DNA of 64,000 nt from Hymenobacter gelipurpurascens (GCF_900187375.1 NZ_FYEW01000001.1:1674001-1738000), one strand, 5' to 3'. Positions 45,242 to 55,010 are shown, numbered from the stretch's first letter. Numbers and translations are program-made. The notes: a model not told the origin generated them from the sequence alone.

Positions 45242-46375
45242 TTATTTGGTATTGACCGCCGACTCCAGCATGAGCCACAGAGCGTGGGCGCTTTGCTCCC
45301 AGGAAAAGCGCTGCACGTTGCGAAACCCGCGGGCAATGAGCTCCAGCCGCCTGTCGTGCTGGGTGTGCAGCACGCGTAGACCATTGGCAATAGACTCTAC
45401 CTGAAATGGATCGACGAGCTGCGCCGCGCCGCCGGCTACTTCGGGCATGGAGCTGCAGTTGGAGGTAATAACCGGTGAGCCGCACGCTTGCGCCTCAATG
45501 ATGGGAATGCCGAAGCCCTCGAAATACGGCACATAGGCTGTAGCAAAGGCCGCCGCATATAGTTGCACCAGTTCGTCGTCGGTTACGCGGCCCGTTAAGT
45601 GCACATCGTGGCGGAACTGCATATGCCGGTACACCTCGAAGATAGGGCCAGCTTTCCAGGCGGTGCGGCCTACTACCAGCAGCTTGGTGGGGGCGTTGGT
45701 TTCCTGCTTGAACTGATCGAAAGCGCGCAGCAGATTGATGAGGTTCTTGCGTGGCTGCAGCGCTCCTACAAAAAGAAAGTAAGGTTTGCCTGCACTAAAC
45801 CGGTCGCGCGTGGCTTGCTGATCGGCTTCCGGCAGAGGCCGAAACTGCTCGTCGACCGCGTTGTAGACTACGCCTATTTTCTCGGCGGGTACCCCATAGG
45901 CACGCACTATATCCTGCCGGGTAGCTTCTGAAACGGCTACCACCCGCTTGGAGGCCTGAGCAAAACGTGGCGTAAAAAACTGGTAATAGCGCAACGTAAG
46001 CCGGTCAACATCCTGGGGAAAGTGCTCGAAAGCCAGATCATGTAGCACCGTTACGCGGGGCACGCGCGTGCGAAGAGTGGTATAGCCATCGGGACTGAGG
46101 AACACAGCCGGCCGGTACCGCCGCAGCCAGCGCGACACGGCGCCTTCGAACCAGGCCACCCACAACACCGGGTGCCGCGCCGGCGGCCCCAGGACATGTG
46201 GTATTACATTAGCACCAAACAGGTACCGGGAATCAAAAGGCCGGTCGAAGAGAAAGTGAAACGTATGCTCCGGGTGCTGCCGCACAAGTCGGCGCAGCGT
46301 TTCATAAGTGAAACGCCCGATGCCTTCCAGCTTATCGCCGGGCAGCAGGAAGCGGACATTGACGGCAATTTCCAA
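45242..46375 (-). CDS. Glycosyltransferase family 1 (GT-B)
   Basis: The 377-residue GT-B enzyme has the N-terminal segment EIAVNVRFLLPGDKLEGIGR and a C-terminal nucleotide-sugar domain with FVGALQPRKNLINLLRAF and the acidic EGFGIPIIEAQACGSPVI, containing the retaining EX7E motif. It likely adds a sugar during exopolysaccharide assembly. The TTG at 46375 is the start; an in-frame stop lies directly before it and no ATG is suitable. Confidence 0.92.
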   Translation of the reverse strand: MEIAVNVRFLLPGDKLEGIGRFTYETLRRLVRQHPEHTFHFLFDRPFDSRYLFGANVIPHVLGPPARHPVLWVAWFEGAVSRWLRRYRPAVFLSPDGYTTLRTRVPRVTVLHDLAFEHFPQDVDRLTLRYYQFFTPRFAQASKRVVAVSEATRQDIVRAYGVPAEKIGVVYNAVDEQFRPLPEADQQATRDRFSAGKPYFLFVGALQPRKNLINLLRAFDQFKQETNAPTKLLVVGRTAWKAGPIFEVYRHMQFRHDVHLTGRVTDDELVQLYAAAFATAYVPYFEGFGIPIIEAQACGSPVITSNCSSMPEVAGGAAQLVDPFQVESIANGLRVLHTQHDRRLELIARGFRNVQRFSWEQSAHALWLMLESAVNTK

Positions 46376-46547
46376 TCAACAAGTAATTCGGCGGGTAGAT
46401 GTCGGCAATATCCGGTATTCTGCCCTGATTCCAGCCTCCTGCGCCATATCATTTCCGGTATGGAAAGAACGAGACCGGCTTCGCTGAGTGGCCTAGGAGT
46501 GCTTTGTAGAAAGTGGCCGGTCCCGTGCTCAAGCGCAACGGTTACTA

Positions 46548-47456
46548 CTACCGCTTGATAAACACGAAGTTGTCGGAGTCGTAGTTGTGCTGCACCAGAA
46601 ACGCATCCAGGTCGGCGCAGGGCACGGGCTGGCCAGCGGCATCCAACGAATGTGCCGCGTAGCCTAGTTCCTGCAGCAGCGTCACCGCCTTTTGGTGCTC
46701 CGCGTTGTGGCGCTTGGGCTCCAGGTACTCCATCACGACAAATGGGCGCAGCCGGCGCAGGCTGTCTGCCGCGCCCCCAATTACCTTTAGCTCCGCTCCT
46801 TCCACGTCGATTTTGATAACGGCCGGCTCGCGGTTGGTCGTTGCCAGAACGTCATCAATACGAGTGGCAGGAATATCAATACGCGTGGGCTTGAACTCCT
46901 TAAACCACTTCTCACCCGCAAATTGCGCTACATCCATCGAGTTGAACTCGTTGTAGAGCACCGGAAACTCATAGAAGGATATTGTTTCCTGTTTATCGGA
47001 AACGGCTTGGTTTATGGCCTCAATATTGGCTTTCCCCTTCACGTTTTCGGCCAGCACGGCGTAGGTGCTGCGCGAGGCCTCGTAGGCCAGTACCCGGCCC
47101 GACTGGCCTACCAGGCGCGAGGCCAGCAGGGCAAAATAGCCGAAGTGTCCTCCCACATCCAAAAACGTGTCGCCGGGCTGCAGGGTATTGATGAGGAAGC
47201 GGGCCAGCCGGATTTCCGAGCTGTGCGACTTGCCGCCGGTCAGGTAAATATCGGTTCCGGCGGGTAGCACCACTTGCATGGGCACCCCGAAAAACGTGTT
47301 TACCTGCTTCACCAGACCCTTTTTGGTGCGGGCATACACCAGCTGCCGAAACCCAATAGCGTACAGATACTTCCCCGGAGCGTGTAGTAGGCGGTGCCAT
47401 TTGGTGGCATTGGCCAGGTTTTCTACTTGATCAAGCTGCTGCAGGAGGGGATTCAT
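46548..47456 (-). CDS. FkbM family methyltransferase
   Basis: The 302-residue protein has the FkbM SAM-binding region (GDTFLDVGGHFGYFALLAS, then VLAYEASRSTYAVLAEN) and IDVEGAELKVIGGA, a family hallmark. FkbM enzymes O-methylate sugars or other small molecules. Its place among polysaccharide genes suggests methylation of a glycan precursor. The ATG at 47456 is clear. Order on the minus strand: flippase, FkbM, GT1, deacetylase, GT2. Confidence 0.9.
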   Translation of the reverse strand: MNPLLQQLDQVENLANATKWHRLLHAPGKYLYAIGFRQLVYARTKKGLVKQVNTFFGVPMQVVLPAGTDIYLTGGKSHSSEIRLARFLINTLQPGDTFLDVGGHFGYFALLASRLVGQSGRVLAYEASRSTYAVLAENVKGKANIEAINQAVSDKQETISFYEFPVLYNEFNSMDVAQFAGEKWFKEFKPTRIDIPATRIDDVLATTNREPAVIKIDVEGAELKVIGGAADSLRRLRPFVVMEYLEPKRHNAEHQKAVTLLQELGYAAHSLDAAGQPVPCADLDAFLVQHNYDSDNFVFIKR

Positions 47457-47528
47457 GTATGAATAATAGAGACGCGAACAGGCCTACCGATGGTCGAGGC
47501 AGGAAACAGGGTGAACAAATATCGGGGA

Positions 47529-49088
47529 TTACGCTTCTGTTTTGCGTTTCAGTAGTTGTTTAAGTTCTGCCAGCCGCACAATACCCAACGCCGGCACGAG
47601 GCCCAGGAATACTATTCCGGCTGCCACCGCTTCCAGCAGCCACGGGAGCTGCAGGTAGGTTTGCATGGCATACCAGGCCCCACACAATGCCCCAAAAACG
47701 GCCAGCATCCGGGTTAGCAAAGCCCACGGTACCGCCACGCCGGCCTTCTTTTGCACCAGCCACACATACACCCCGGAAACGAACACAGCACAGAAAAGTG
47801 TATTCCAGGCGGCCGCAATAGCTCCGTAGCGCGGCAGAAACACCACATTCAGCGCAATATTCAGGGTCACGCTTATGCCTACCAGCCAGCTAACCATGTT
47901 TACGAGGCGGGTGCTGTTGAGCAGGGAAGCATAAAGCGCGAAGAAGGAATGCACCAGCACATTCACAAACAGGATTTTGAGGCACCACGCCATGCGGGCC
48001 ACTTCCTCAGGGGTGCTATGCTTGAACTGCCAGAACAGCACCTCACCCCGAAACAGCACAAAGGCACATACCAGCAGCATGGGCACCGTAACTACGCGCT
48101 GCCCAAACCAGAGCAGGTCGCGCTGCTCCTGCTGGTTGTGGGCAGCGCCCGCAAACTTGGCAAAGAACAGCGGCAGCACCGTCCAGATATACATCATCAC
48201 GGCATCAACCCAACGGTAAGCGCCGGCATAGTAACCCGCCTCGGTGGGCGAAGCCAGGCGCTCCAGCATTACCATATCTACGCGCTCATTCACGCCATAC
48301 AGCAGCGTGATAACAGCAAAAGGCACGGTTTCTCGCAGCACGGTGCGGGCCTGGGCCCATTGCCAGCGGTAGCGCACTCGTCCGAAAAGGCGCGTCATGA
48401 GGGCATACAGCAACACCGTAGTGAAGATGGCCGCCGCCACCCGCACGCCTACGTAGCGCTCCAGTGTGAGCCCCAGCGGCAACAGGCCTAGCACCAGGCC
48501 TAGCAGCAGGAACTTCTCGAATACCGACAGTACTGCATCGGTATTGAAGTGCTGGTGGGCTTGGAGTGTGCCGCGCAAAAACTGCCCGTACTGGGCCAGC
48601 AACAAGCTAAGCCCAATGGCCCCGAGCAGCAGCAAGGGGTAGCCGCGGTAGCCAATAATCCACCCCACGGCCAGCATCCCGGCCAGCGCCACCACGTTCA
48701 GAAGGCCACGTAGAGGCAAAATGGTAGGAAAGTACTCCGTAAGAAAAGCCGGCTCCGAGGCCACGCGCTTCACGCTGTAGTGCGTCAGGCCCAGATCCGA
48801 GACGGTGGCCAAGACCAGCGTGAGGGCCGACAGCGCAGTGAACAGGCCGAAGGCAGCATGGCCTAGCCGGTCCTGCACAATATTTTCGAGCACCACCCAG
48901 CCAGGCTTTACCAACAGGTTGAGCAGCACCACAAGACTGATATTTCCGAAAAATCGTTTGATGCGGGGCGTGCTTAAACTGAGAATCTGGGGTCCAGCCA
49001 CCAAGGCCCACCTGACGGCAGCACGCTGGCTGGGCTGCAAAACTACGTAAAAACCCGCCGAGCCCGATAGGTGCCTTTGCTGCGGCAC
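47529..49088 (-). CDS. Polysaccharide flippase (MOP superfamily, Wzx-like)
   Basis: The protein has about 12-14 hydrophobic helices and the flippase start pattern RIKRFFGNISLVVLLNLLVK. It should flip lipid-linked oligosaccharides across the inner membrane for Wzy-type polymerisation. The start is uncertain: GTG at 49088 gives 519 residues, but the first 40 are not family-like and a later alternative start before RIKRFF is possible. The divergent wzz-like gene starts 75 bases away at 49164. Confidence 0.85.
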   Translation of the reverse strand: MPQQRHLSGSAGFYVVLQPSQRAAVRWALVAGPQILSLSTPRIKRFFGNISLVVLLNLLVKPGWVVLENIVQDRLGHAAFGLFTALSALTLVLATVSDLGLTHYSVKRVASEPAFLTEYFPTILPLRGLLNVVALAGMLAVGWIIGYRGYPLLLLGAIGLSLLLAQYGQFLRGTLQAHQHFNTDAVLSVFEKFLLLGLVLGLLPLGLTLERYVGVRVAAAIFTTVLLYALMTRLFGRVRYRWQWAQARTVLRETVPFAVITLLYGVNERVDMVMLERLASPTEAGYYAGAYRWVDAVMMYIWTVLPLFFAKFAGAAHNQQEQRDLLWFGQRVVTVPMLLVCAFVLFRGEVLFWQFKHSTPEEVARMAWCLKILFVNVLVHSFFALYASLLNSTRLVNMVSWLVGISVTLNIALNVVFLPRYGAIAAAWNTLFCAVFVSGVYVWLVQKKAGVAVPWALLTRMLAVFGALCGAWYAMQTYLQLPWLLEAVAAGIVFLGLVPALGIVRLAELKQLLKRKTEA

Positions 49089-49163
49089 AGGCCGTTTTTC
49101 TCCTATCTTTGCCGGCCACTACTGCCTGCTTTTCACTTCCGGGCTAGTGGCTATACCTGTATT

Positions 49164-50363
49164 ATGACCGAGCGTCCTTATTCTCTTCTAGGCCTGTGGC
49201 CTATTATTAATCGTTGGAAAAACTTAGTACTAGCTGCCTTGGTGCTGGCTTTGGTCGTCAGTACTCTTGTGGCTTTTCTGCTGCCAAATATCTATTCTTC
49301 CACTTCGGTTTTCTTCCCTACAAACCCACAAAACTCTGACCCCGACCGCATTGTGGAAGGACAGAAGTTGGAACTTGGCGGGCGCACCGAAGACCTGGAC
49401 CGGGTGATTACCGTGGGTGGTTCGCAGCCGGTGGCCGAACTGATACTTAAGCGCTTCAACCTATACGAGCACTATGGTGTGGGCAACCCCGGCACCGACA
49501 AAGCCGAAAACGACGCCCTGCGGGAGTTCAGCGACAACCTAGACATTGTACGCAATGAGCGTGATGTTATTGAGCTCACCTTTCAAGACACCGATAAGAA
49601 GCTGGCAGCCCGCATTGCCAACAGTATGGTGGCCGTTATTGACTCTATCAATCAGCAGCTTACGCTGGAAAACCGGCGCAACGTACTAGGCCTGTTTAAG
49701 CAGCGCTACGAGTTTTTGAACAAAGAATATGAGACTTCCCGCCGCCAGGTGGTGCAGGCTCGGCAACGGTACGGCATCTTCGGTCCGGAGCAACAGTCGC
49801 GCTACTTAGCCCGCGAAATTGTGCGCGTGGAGCGGGAGCTGAATCAGACGGGGCAATATGTTAAAACGCGCGGCTTGCGCCTGGCCCTTCAGCGCATCAA
49901 GCAGGATGAATTGGAGAATACCACCAATACCGAAAGCTACCTGGCCCGCGAAATTGTAGAAACGGAAAGCGCCCTGCAACAAGAAAAAGGTGGCCCCAAA
50001 GCTACCAGCCTACGTCGGGCGCTCCGGGGCCTCACGCAAGCCAGCAGCGGCAACCTGATCAATGCTGAAAGCTACATCAACGGCATCGACTCGCTGAACC
50101 TGCTGACGGCTCGGGTAACGGATTTGCAGGACCGCTTGGTGAAAGCCCAGGGCGAGTACGAAACGGCTGAATTATCCATCAAAGCGCGTATTTCGTCGCT
50201 CTACGTGGTGCAGAAGGCGTACCCCGCTACTCGCAAAAGCAAGCCTGTTCGTTGGCTGATTGTGGTGGGTTCAGTATTCATTACGCTGGCCCTCTCGATT
50301 GTGATTATCACGCTGCTGGAGCTCTACCGACGTGGCCAGCGCCCAGCCGTAGCTACACTGTGA
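49164..50363 (+). CDS. Wzz-type chain-length determinant / polysaccharide copolymerase
   Basis: The 399-residue protein has two membrane helices (about 24-45, LVLAALVLALVVSTLVAFLL, and about 370-390, LIVVGSVFITLALSIVIITL) flanking a long periplasmic coiled-coil region. This is the Wzz/polysaccharide copolymerase layout, and YSSTSVFFPTNPQNSDP is typical of the N-terminal domain. No tyrosine-kinase domain is fused. It governs exopolysaccharide chain length with the Wzy-like protein encoded next, whose GTG start overlaps its stop codon. The ATG at 49164 (MTERPYS) is chosen. Confidence 0.88.
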   Translation: MTERPYSLLGLWPIINRWKNLVLAALVLALVVSTLVAFLLPNIYSSTSVFFPTNPQNSDPDRIVEGQKLELGGRTEDLDRVITVGGSQPVAELILKRFNLYEHYGVGNPGTDKAENDALREFSDNLDIVRNERDVIELTFQDTDKKLAARIANSMVAVIDSINQQLTLENRRNVLGLFKQRYEFLNKEYETSRRQVVQARQRYGIFGPEQQSRYLAREIVRVERELNQTGQYVKTRGLRLALQRIKQDELENTTNTESYLAREIVETESALQQEKGGPKATSLRRALRGLTQASSGNLINAESYINGIDSLNLLTARVTDLQDRLVKAQGEYETAELSIKARISSLYVVQKAYPATRKSKPVRWLIVVGSVFITLALSIVIITLLELYRRGQRPAVATL

Positions 50364-51820
50364 GCGAACTGCTGAACCGGCTCCGCCCCGCCGACCCCAT
50401 TCAACGGTTGTTTGCGGGGTTGATGCTGCTGCTGATTCTGGGCGGCGCCACGGCAGCTCTGTTCGAAACACCACTGGCGCTGTTGCCCATAGGCCTAGGC
50501 CTAGGCCTGTTGGTGATTTTCACCGACTGGACGCTGCTCTATTATCTGCTGTTCCTTACACTGGCCTTCTCGCGGGAAATTCCTATTCCCGGTGGTCTCA
50601 GCCTCGATGTGCCTTCCGAGCCGCTGATGATAACGCTGACGAGCTGCGTAATAGCCACTTTGCTTATGCGGCGGGTGCGCCTACCTACCCGCGAGGTGCT
50701 CCACCCCATTGTGGTAGTGCTCTGCCTGATGCTGCTGTGGTCGGTCACCTCGTCGTTTTTTTCCGTCGACTCCACCAAGTCGATTAAGTACATCCTGGCC
50801 AAAATCTGGTACCTGGTGCCTTTCATACTGGGCACCTTACTGCTGGTGCGCAAGCCCGCCGATATGTGGCGGGTAGCCGGTTTTTACGTGGCGGGCACCT
50901 GTGTCACGGTGCTGATTATCATTGTGCGGCACGCGGCACTTGGCTTTGCCTTCGATGGCATCAATCCGGCAGTGCAACCCATTTACCGCAACCACGTGAC
51001 GTACGCCACGGTGCTGGCCCTGCTGCTGCCCTTCTCGTGGTATGGCGCCCGTCAAGCAACTGGCCTGCCCCGCTTGGGTTGGCGCATAGCCACTGGCCTG
51101 ATGCTTTTTGGCATCCTGACGGCCTATACTCGCGCTTCTATTTTGTCGCTGCCGGTAGCTGGCATTTTCTACCTGATCATACGCCTGCGCCAGATGCGGC
51201 TCTTGCTGATTGCTACAGTGGTAACCGTAATGGCTGGTACCAGCTATTTCGTGAGCGAGAACAATTACATGCTTTACGCTCCGGATTTCGAGAAAACAAT
51301 CTTCAACGGTAAGAACTTTCAGAAACACTTGGAGGCTACGTATAAGCTGCAGGATGTATCGGGCATGGAGCGCGTATACCGCTGGGTGGCCGCCATCCGG
51401 ATGACGGCCGACAAGCCCTTGGTAGGTAGCGGCCCCAGCACTTTTTACCCCGAATACAAGCGATACACGGTTCGCAGCTTCCGCACCTTTGTCAGCGACA
51501 ACCCCGAAAAGTCCACCACGCACAACTATTTTCTTTTGCTGCTGGCCGAGCAGGGCTTTCCGGGCATGCTGCTTTTCGCGGTACTGTTGGGCATAAGCCT
51601 ACTGATGATTCAGCACCTCTACCACCGCACGGCTCCGCACTCAGACCTGCGCTATGTTGTGCTGGCCTGTGGGCTCAGTTTTGTGGTTATCGTGTTTCAC
51701 TTGCTGCTGAATGAGCTGATTGAGGTAGACAAAATCGGCTCCTTTTTCTTCTTCAATCTGGCGGTGCTGATCAGGTTGGGCAGCTGGCTGAAAGAAGCAA
51801 AGGGTGAAGTAGTGACCTAG
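50360..51820 (+). CDS. O-antigen ligase/polymerase family protein (Wzy-like)
   Basis: The 486-residue membrane protein has about 11-12 helices and a large periplasmic loop with ADKPLVGSGPSTFYPEYKRY and TTHNYFLLLLAEQGFPGML, the Wzy_C signature. It polymerises or ligates repeat units of the exopolysaccharide. Translation starts at a GTG (50360) inside the overlap GTGA with the wzz stop, so the two are coupled; a longer frame from 50252 is an artefact. It is followed by a strong terminator. Confidence 0.88.
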   Translation: MSELLNRLRPADPIQRLFAGLMLLLILGGATAALFETPLALLPIGLGLGLLVIFTDWTLLYYLLFLTLAFSREIPIPGGLSLDVPSEPLMITLTSCVIATLLMRRVRLPTREVLHPIVVVLCLMLLWSVTSSFFSVDSTKSIKYILAKIWYLVPFILGTLLLVRKPADMWRVAGFYVAGTCVTVLIIIVRHAALGFAFDGINPAVQPIYRNHVTYATVLALLLPFSWYGARQATGLPRLGWRIATGLMLFGILTAYTRASILSLPVAGIFYLIIRLRQMRLLLIATVVTVMAGTSYFVSENNYMLYAPDFEKTIFNGKNFQKHLEATYKLQDVSGMERVYRWVAAIRMTADKPLVGSGPSTFYPEYKRYTVRSFRTFVSDNPEKSTTHNYFLLLLAEQGFPGMLLFAVLLGISLLMIQHLYHRTAPHSDLRYVVLACGLSFVVIVFHLLLNELIEVDKIGSFFFFNLAVLIRLGSWLKEAKGEVVT

Positions 51821-51868
51821 GGCCAGGGTTGTCTTTGGCAGTTAAGCAACCTACCCGATGGTACCTAC

Positions 51869-51925
51869 TCAAGTACTGAAAAGCCCTTACTTCCACAGCG
51901 GAGGTAAGGGCTTTTCAGTACTTGA
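51869..51925. terminator. Bidirectional terminator after the polymerase gene
   Basis: Perfect 22-base arms (51869-51890, 51904-51925) surround TTCCACAGCGGAG. The core GAAAAGCCCTTACTTCCA also forms the inner hairpin at 40585-40629, so this terminator is itself a dispersed repeat. Confidence 0.85.
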
Positions 51926-52007
51926 AGATGGTATTATAATTCTACCTACTTTCTTGCGGGCGCTCTGCTACACGTACGCGCAGTGCCAAGACCTCTAGGC
52001 CACTCGC

Positions 52008-53246
52008 TTACTTAAACCGGCAGCTCAGTATGGTTACGTCGTCGGCGAAGCGGTTGCCTTGGGTGTTGTAGGCCTCTATCTCACGGAGCAGCTCTTGGTG
52101 AACCACCGCAAGGGGTGCGTAGCGGTTATGTCTTAGCACGCGCAACACACCCTCCTCACCAAACTCCTCCTGGCTGGCGTCAAACACTTCGGTGAGGCCA
52201 TCGGTGTAGGTAAACAGCATGGTGCGTGGCGCTACTGTTATTTCGCCCACGTTCAGCATCGGGAGGTCTTCCATCACGCCCAGCATAATGGTACCCGATT
52301 TCAGCATCACCACCGGGCCATGATCCGGAATGAGCAAGGGGTCGTTGTGGCCGGCATTTACGTACTGGAGCTGGCGGGTACTACGGTCGTAGAGGCCGAA
52401 AAACACGGTGATGAACTTGTCGCCGCCCGCGTTGCGGAAAATCAAATTATTGAGCTCATGCACAACCGTCGAGAGGTTGGCCTGCTGGCGCAGCAGCGTC
52501 CGGAGGCCCGCCTGAAAGTTCGACATCAGCAACGAAGCCGCCACGCCCTTGCCCGACACGTCGGCCACGCAGAATAGAAAGCGGTTTTCGTCGAGGTTGA
52601 CTACATCATAGTAGTCGCCGCCTACGGCAGTGTGCGGCACGTAGCTGGCCTGCACGGCCACGTGTCGGTCGTTGGGCAGCGAGCGGGGGAAGAGCATGGC
52701 CTGCACTTCCTGGGCAATTTCAATCTCCTTCCGGATTGCGGCGTTTTCTACGCGCTGGCGGGCCAGGCGGCGGCTTTCAATTGCGCCAATGAGGATGTTG
52801 CTGAGCGTTTGCAGGAACTTGGTTGCTTCCTCACTGGCGTAGTCATCGTGCACGTTGCCAATGAAAACGTAGGCCAGTACCTGCCCATTTGTTACTACCG
52901 GAATCACCGTTTCCAGTTGCTCCCACTCGGGGCTGAGCCCGAAGTACTGCACCGGACAGGGCAGCGCCGTGCAGTTTTCCTGCACCACCGCGGGCAGCGG
53001 CACCTTACGAAAATCGGGCAGGCCGGCCCCGAAAGAAACCATGCATTCCCATTCCCCTTCCTCCTTCACATAGAGCACCAGCCGCCGGATATTCAACTGG
53101 CCTAGCAGCGTGAACTGAAAGATTTTATACAGCGCGCCTTCCGTCGGGTCGAGGTTGATGGCCTGCGTAATTTCCAGCAGGGCTCCCAGTTCGCGCTCTT
53201 TCAGGAAAAGGCGTTTTTCAGGAGTTATCGGGCGGGAGGTAGACAT
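52008..53246 (-). CDS. GAF domain-containing SpoIIE-type PP2C phosphatase
   Basis: The 412-residue protein has an N-terminal GAF-like domain (about 20-165), a linking helix (VENAAIRKEIEIAQEVQAML) and a PP2C/SpoIIE catalytic domain (about 190-412). The metal-binding acidic residues lie in VGGDYYDVV, VADVSGKGVAASL, TYTDGLTEVFD and FADDVTIL. Such RsbU-like phosphatases act on anti-sigma-factor antagonists or other phospho-proteins; no partner lies nearby. Its leader is a G-poor CACC-rich tract next to the start. Confidence 0.92.
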   Translation of the reverse strand: MSTSRPITPEKRLFLKERELGALLEITQAINLDPTEGALYKIFQFTLLGQLNIRRLVLYVKEEGEWECMVSFGAGLPDFRKVPLPAVVQENCTALPCPVQYFGLSPEWEQLETVIPVVTNGQVLAYVFIGNVHDDYASEEATKFLQTLSNILIGAIESRRLARQRVENAAIRKEIEIAQEVQAMLFPRSLPNDRHVAVQASYVPHTAVGGDYYDVVNLDENRFLFCVADVSGKGVAASLLMSNFQAGLRTLLRQQANLSTVVHELNNLIFRNAGGDKFITVFFGLYDRSTRQLQYVNAGHNDPLLIPDHGPVVMLKSGTIMLGVMEDLPMLNVGEITVAPRTMLFTYTDGLTEVFDASQEEFGEEGVLRVLRHNRYAPLAVVHQELLREIEAYNTQGNRFADDVTILSCRFK

Positions 53247-53393
53247 GAGGTGAGGTAATGAAATGGTGAAGTGGCGAGCTAGTGAAGTGGGGAGCTGGTG
53301 AGTATTTCTTCTACTGGCCTAGGCCGCGCCAGTAGCGCAACTTAGGCCGACAGAACGTGAATCTCACCATTTCACCACTTCACCATCTCACCT
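53247..53393. repeat. Inverted CACC/GGTG phased tracts
   Basis: The right tract (53364-53393) has 30 bases identical to the paaB leader (14367-14396). The left tract (about 53247-53290, GGTGAGGTAATGAAATGGTG...) is its approximate inverse and forms the leader of the SpoIIE-type gene. The TGGCCTAGGCC word sits between them. Confidence 0.65.
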
Positions 53394-54596
53394 TTAGCCT
53401 ACGGGAGTTTTAGGATCGTAGGCGTCGCGGAGGCCGTTGCCGAGCAGGTTAAAGCTCAGTACCAGCAAGCTAATGGCCAAGCCCGGCAGCAGCGTCAGCC
53501 ACAGGCCGGCCTCGGTGCCCAAAAGCTGAAAGCCTTCGTTCACCATCAGGCCCCAGGAGGGAGCCGGTGGCTGCACTCCCAGGCCCAGAAAGCTCAGGCC
53601 GGCTTCCAGCAAGATAGCAGCCGCAAAGTTACTGGTTGCAAGCACAATCAACGGGCCCGTCATGTTGGGCAGCAAGTGCCGCCAGATCAGGCGGCTCTGC
53701 GGCAGGCCCAGCACGCGGCCGGCTTCTACAAAGGTTTTTTCGCGCAGGCTCAGCATCTGCCCGCGCACTACGCGGGCTACATCTACCCACATGGTGAGGC
53801 CCACGGCCACGAACGACGTCCAGACGCCTTTGCTATCGAGAGCCAGGGAAATGGCAATGACAAGCATGATGCCCGGAATGCTCCAGACCACCGTCATCAG
53901 GCCCAGCAGCAGGCTATCAACCCAACCGCCTACATAGCCAGCCACGGCGCCCACGGCCATACCCAGCAGCACCGAAATCAGGACGGCAACTAACCCGATT
54001 CCCAGCGAGATACGGGTACCCAACAGCAACCGGCTCAGCTCATCGCGGCCTGCTTTGTCGGTGCCCAGCAAGTAGGTACGTGGGCTGATGGCTTGTGCTG
54101 CAATTACCTGCGGCGAAGCGCCTGCCTGCGTGTCCGTAACGAGGCTACGCAACGCAAAGCCCTGCTCCGCTACGCGTGGGGCACTTGCCGATTGGTATGA
54201 CCGATAGGGACGGACAAACAACGAATCGGGGGTGGTGCGGTAGGCTGCCTCAATGGGCATTTCGCGGGTTTTCTGGGGCTGCCCGCCCCACCAAAGTCCC
54301 AAGATGCCTACTGCTGAAGCGCTCCGGGCCGAATCGGGCAAGGGTACGTGCAGAATATTTACGCGCGTGCCAGGAGGCTGCTTTTGCAGCGCTACCAGGC
54401 TTTTATTGGCATTAGGCGAGTTATCGGGCAGCACCCAATAGCCCAGCAATGCTACCAGTGTACAGAGCACAATGAAGCCCAGCCCGAGCATGGCGGGTTT
54501 ATTGCGCCACAAACGCAAACGCACGTAGTAGCCCGGCGGCCGGGCGGGCGGAAGCGTGGCCGCATGGGCCGATACAGGAACTGCAGCTACAGCCAC
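53394..54596 (-). CDS. ABC transporter permease, Dpp/Opp type (DppC-like)
   Basis: The 400-residue inner-membrane permease has an N-terminal helix, a periplasmic insert, and five C-terminal helices of the BPD_transp_1 domain. The cytoplasmic EAA loop is EAGRVLGLPQSRLIWRHLLP. YLLGTDKAGRDELSRLLLGT is a DppC/OppC hallmark. It should pair with a DppB permease, ATPases and a binding protein, none encoded here. The periplasmic insert (about 70-165) is longer than in most DppC proteins. A small gene, 54599-54856, directly precedes it. Confidence 0.9.
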   Translation of the reverse strand: MAVAAVPVSAHAATLPPARPPGYYVRLRLWRNKPAMLGLGFIVLCTLVALLGYWVLPDNSPNANKSLVALQKQPPGTRVNILHVPLPDSARSASAVGILGLWWGGQPQKTREMPIEAAYRTTPDSLFVRPYRSYQSASAPRVAEQGFALRSLVTDTQAGASPQVIAAQAISPRTYLLGTDKAGRDELSRLLLGTRISLGIGLVAVLISVLLGMAVGAVAGYVGGWVDSLLLGLMTVVWSIPGIMLVIAISLALDSKGVWTSFVAVGLTMWVDVARVVRGQMLSLREKTFVEAGRVLGLPQSRLIWRHLLPNMTGPLIVLATSNFAAAILLEAGLSFLGLGVQPPAPSWGLMVNEGFQLLGTEAGLWLTLLPGLAISLLVLSFNLLGNGLRDAYDPKTPVG

Positions 54597-54598
54597 CG

Positions 54599-54856
54599 TT
54601 AGCGCGTATTGTGCTGAAGCAGGCCTTCCTTGGATGCCAAAAAGAAACTATCGCGCACAATGGCGGCAAAAGAGCTCTCCTCGTAGGCCAGTTCTGTGTC
54701 GGGGTCGGGCCAGTAGCTCCGGATGAGGTCCTGCTCCAGAAGGCTGCGCAGGTTGCGCTCCAGGTCGGTGGGCGACTGGCCGGTTTTCTGAACCAGGTCG
54801 GAAAAAGAGGTGACGAAGTAGAGCTCGTCGAGGATATCGAATTCGGTGTCGGTCAC
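54599..54856 (-). CDS. Small hypothetical protein upstream of the permease gene
   Basis: The 85-residue acidic protein (MTDTEFDILDELYFVTSFSD...) has helix-turn-helix-like segments (LVQKTGQSPTDLERNLRSLL, EQDLIRSYWPDPDTELAYEE), resembling a short winged-helix fold. It is 2 bases from the permease start, so it is in the same operon. Function unknown; regulatory or adaptor roles are possible. Confidence 0.7.
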   Translation of the reverse strand: MTDTEFDILDELYFVTSFSDLVQKTGQSPTDLERNLRSLLEQDLIRSYWPDPDTELAYEESSFAAIVRDSFFLASKEGLLQHNTR

Positions 54857-55010
54857 GGGCAGAAAAAGGGCTTAGCGATATAGGCAAAGGTAGAACGCCC
54901 CGCCTAATTTCAGCAGCTACGGCTGAAATGGCTAATCCGGGAGGTAGAAAGTGGCCTAGCAGCGGCTGTACCAGCTAAATACAGTTGCCAGGCCACTCTT
55001 TATAGTGAAG

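Noticed and set aside
46473..46522. Terminator between the GT1 and FkbM genes
   Set aside because: The arms GACCGGC/GCCGGTC are short and far apart, with no T run.
48607..49119. Alternative frames over the flippase 5' end
   Set aside because: No start context or domain pattern; the flippase frame is clear.
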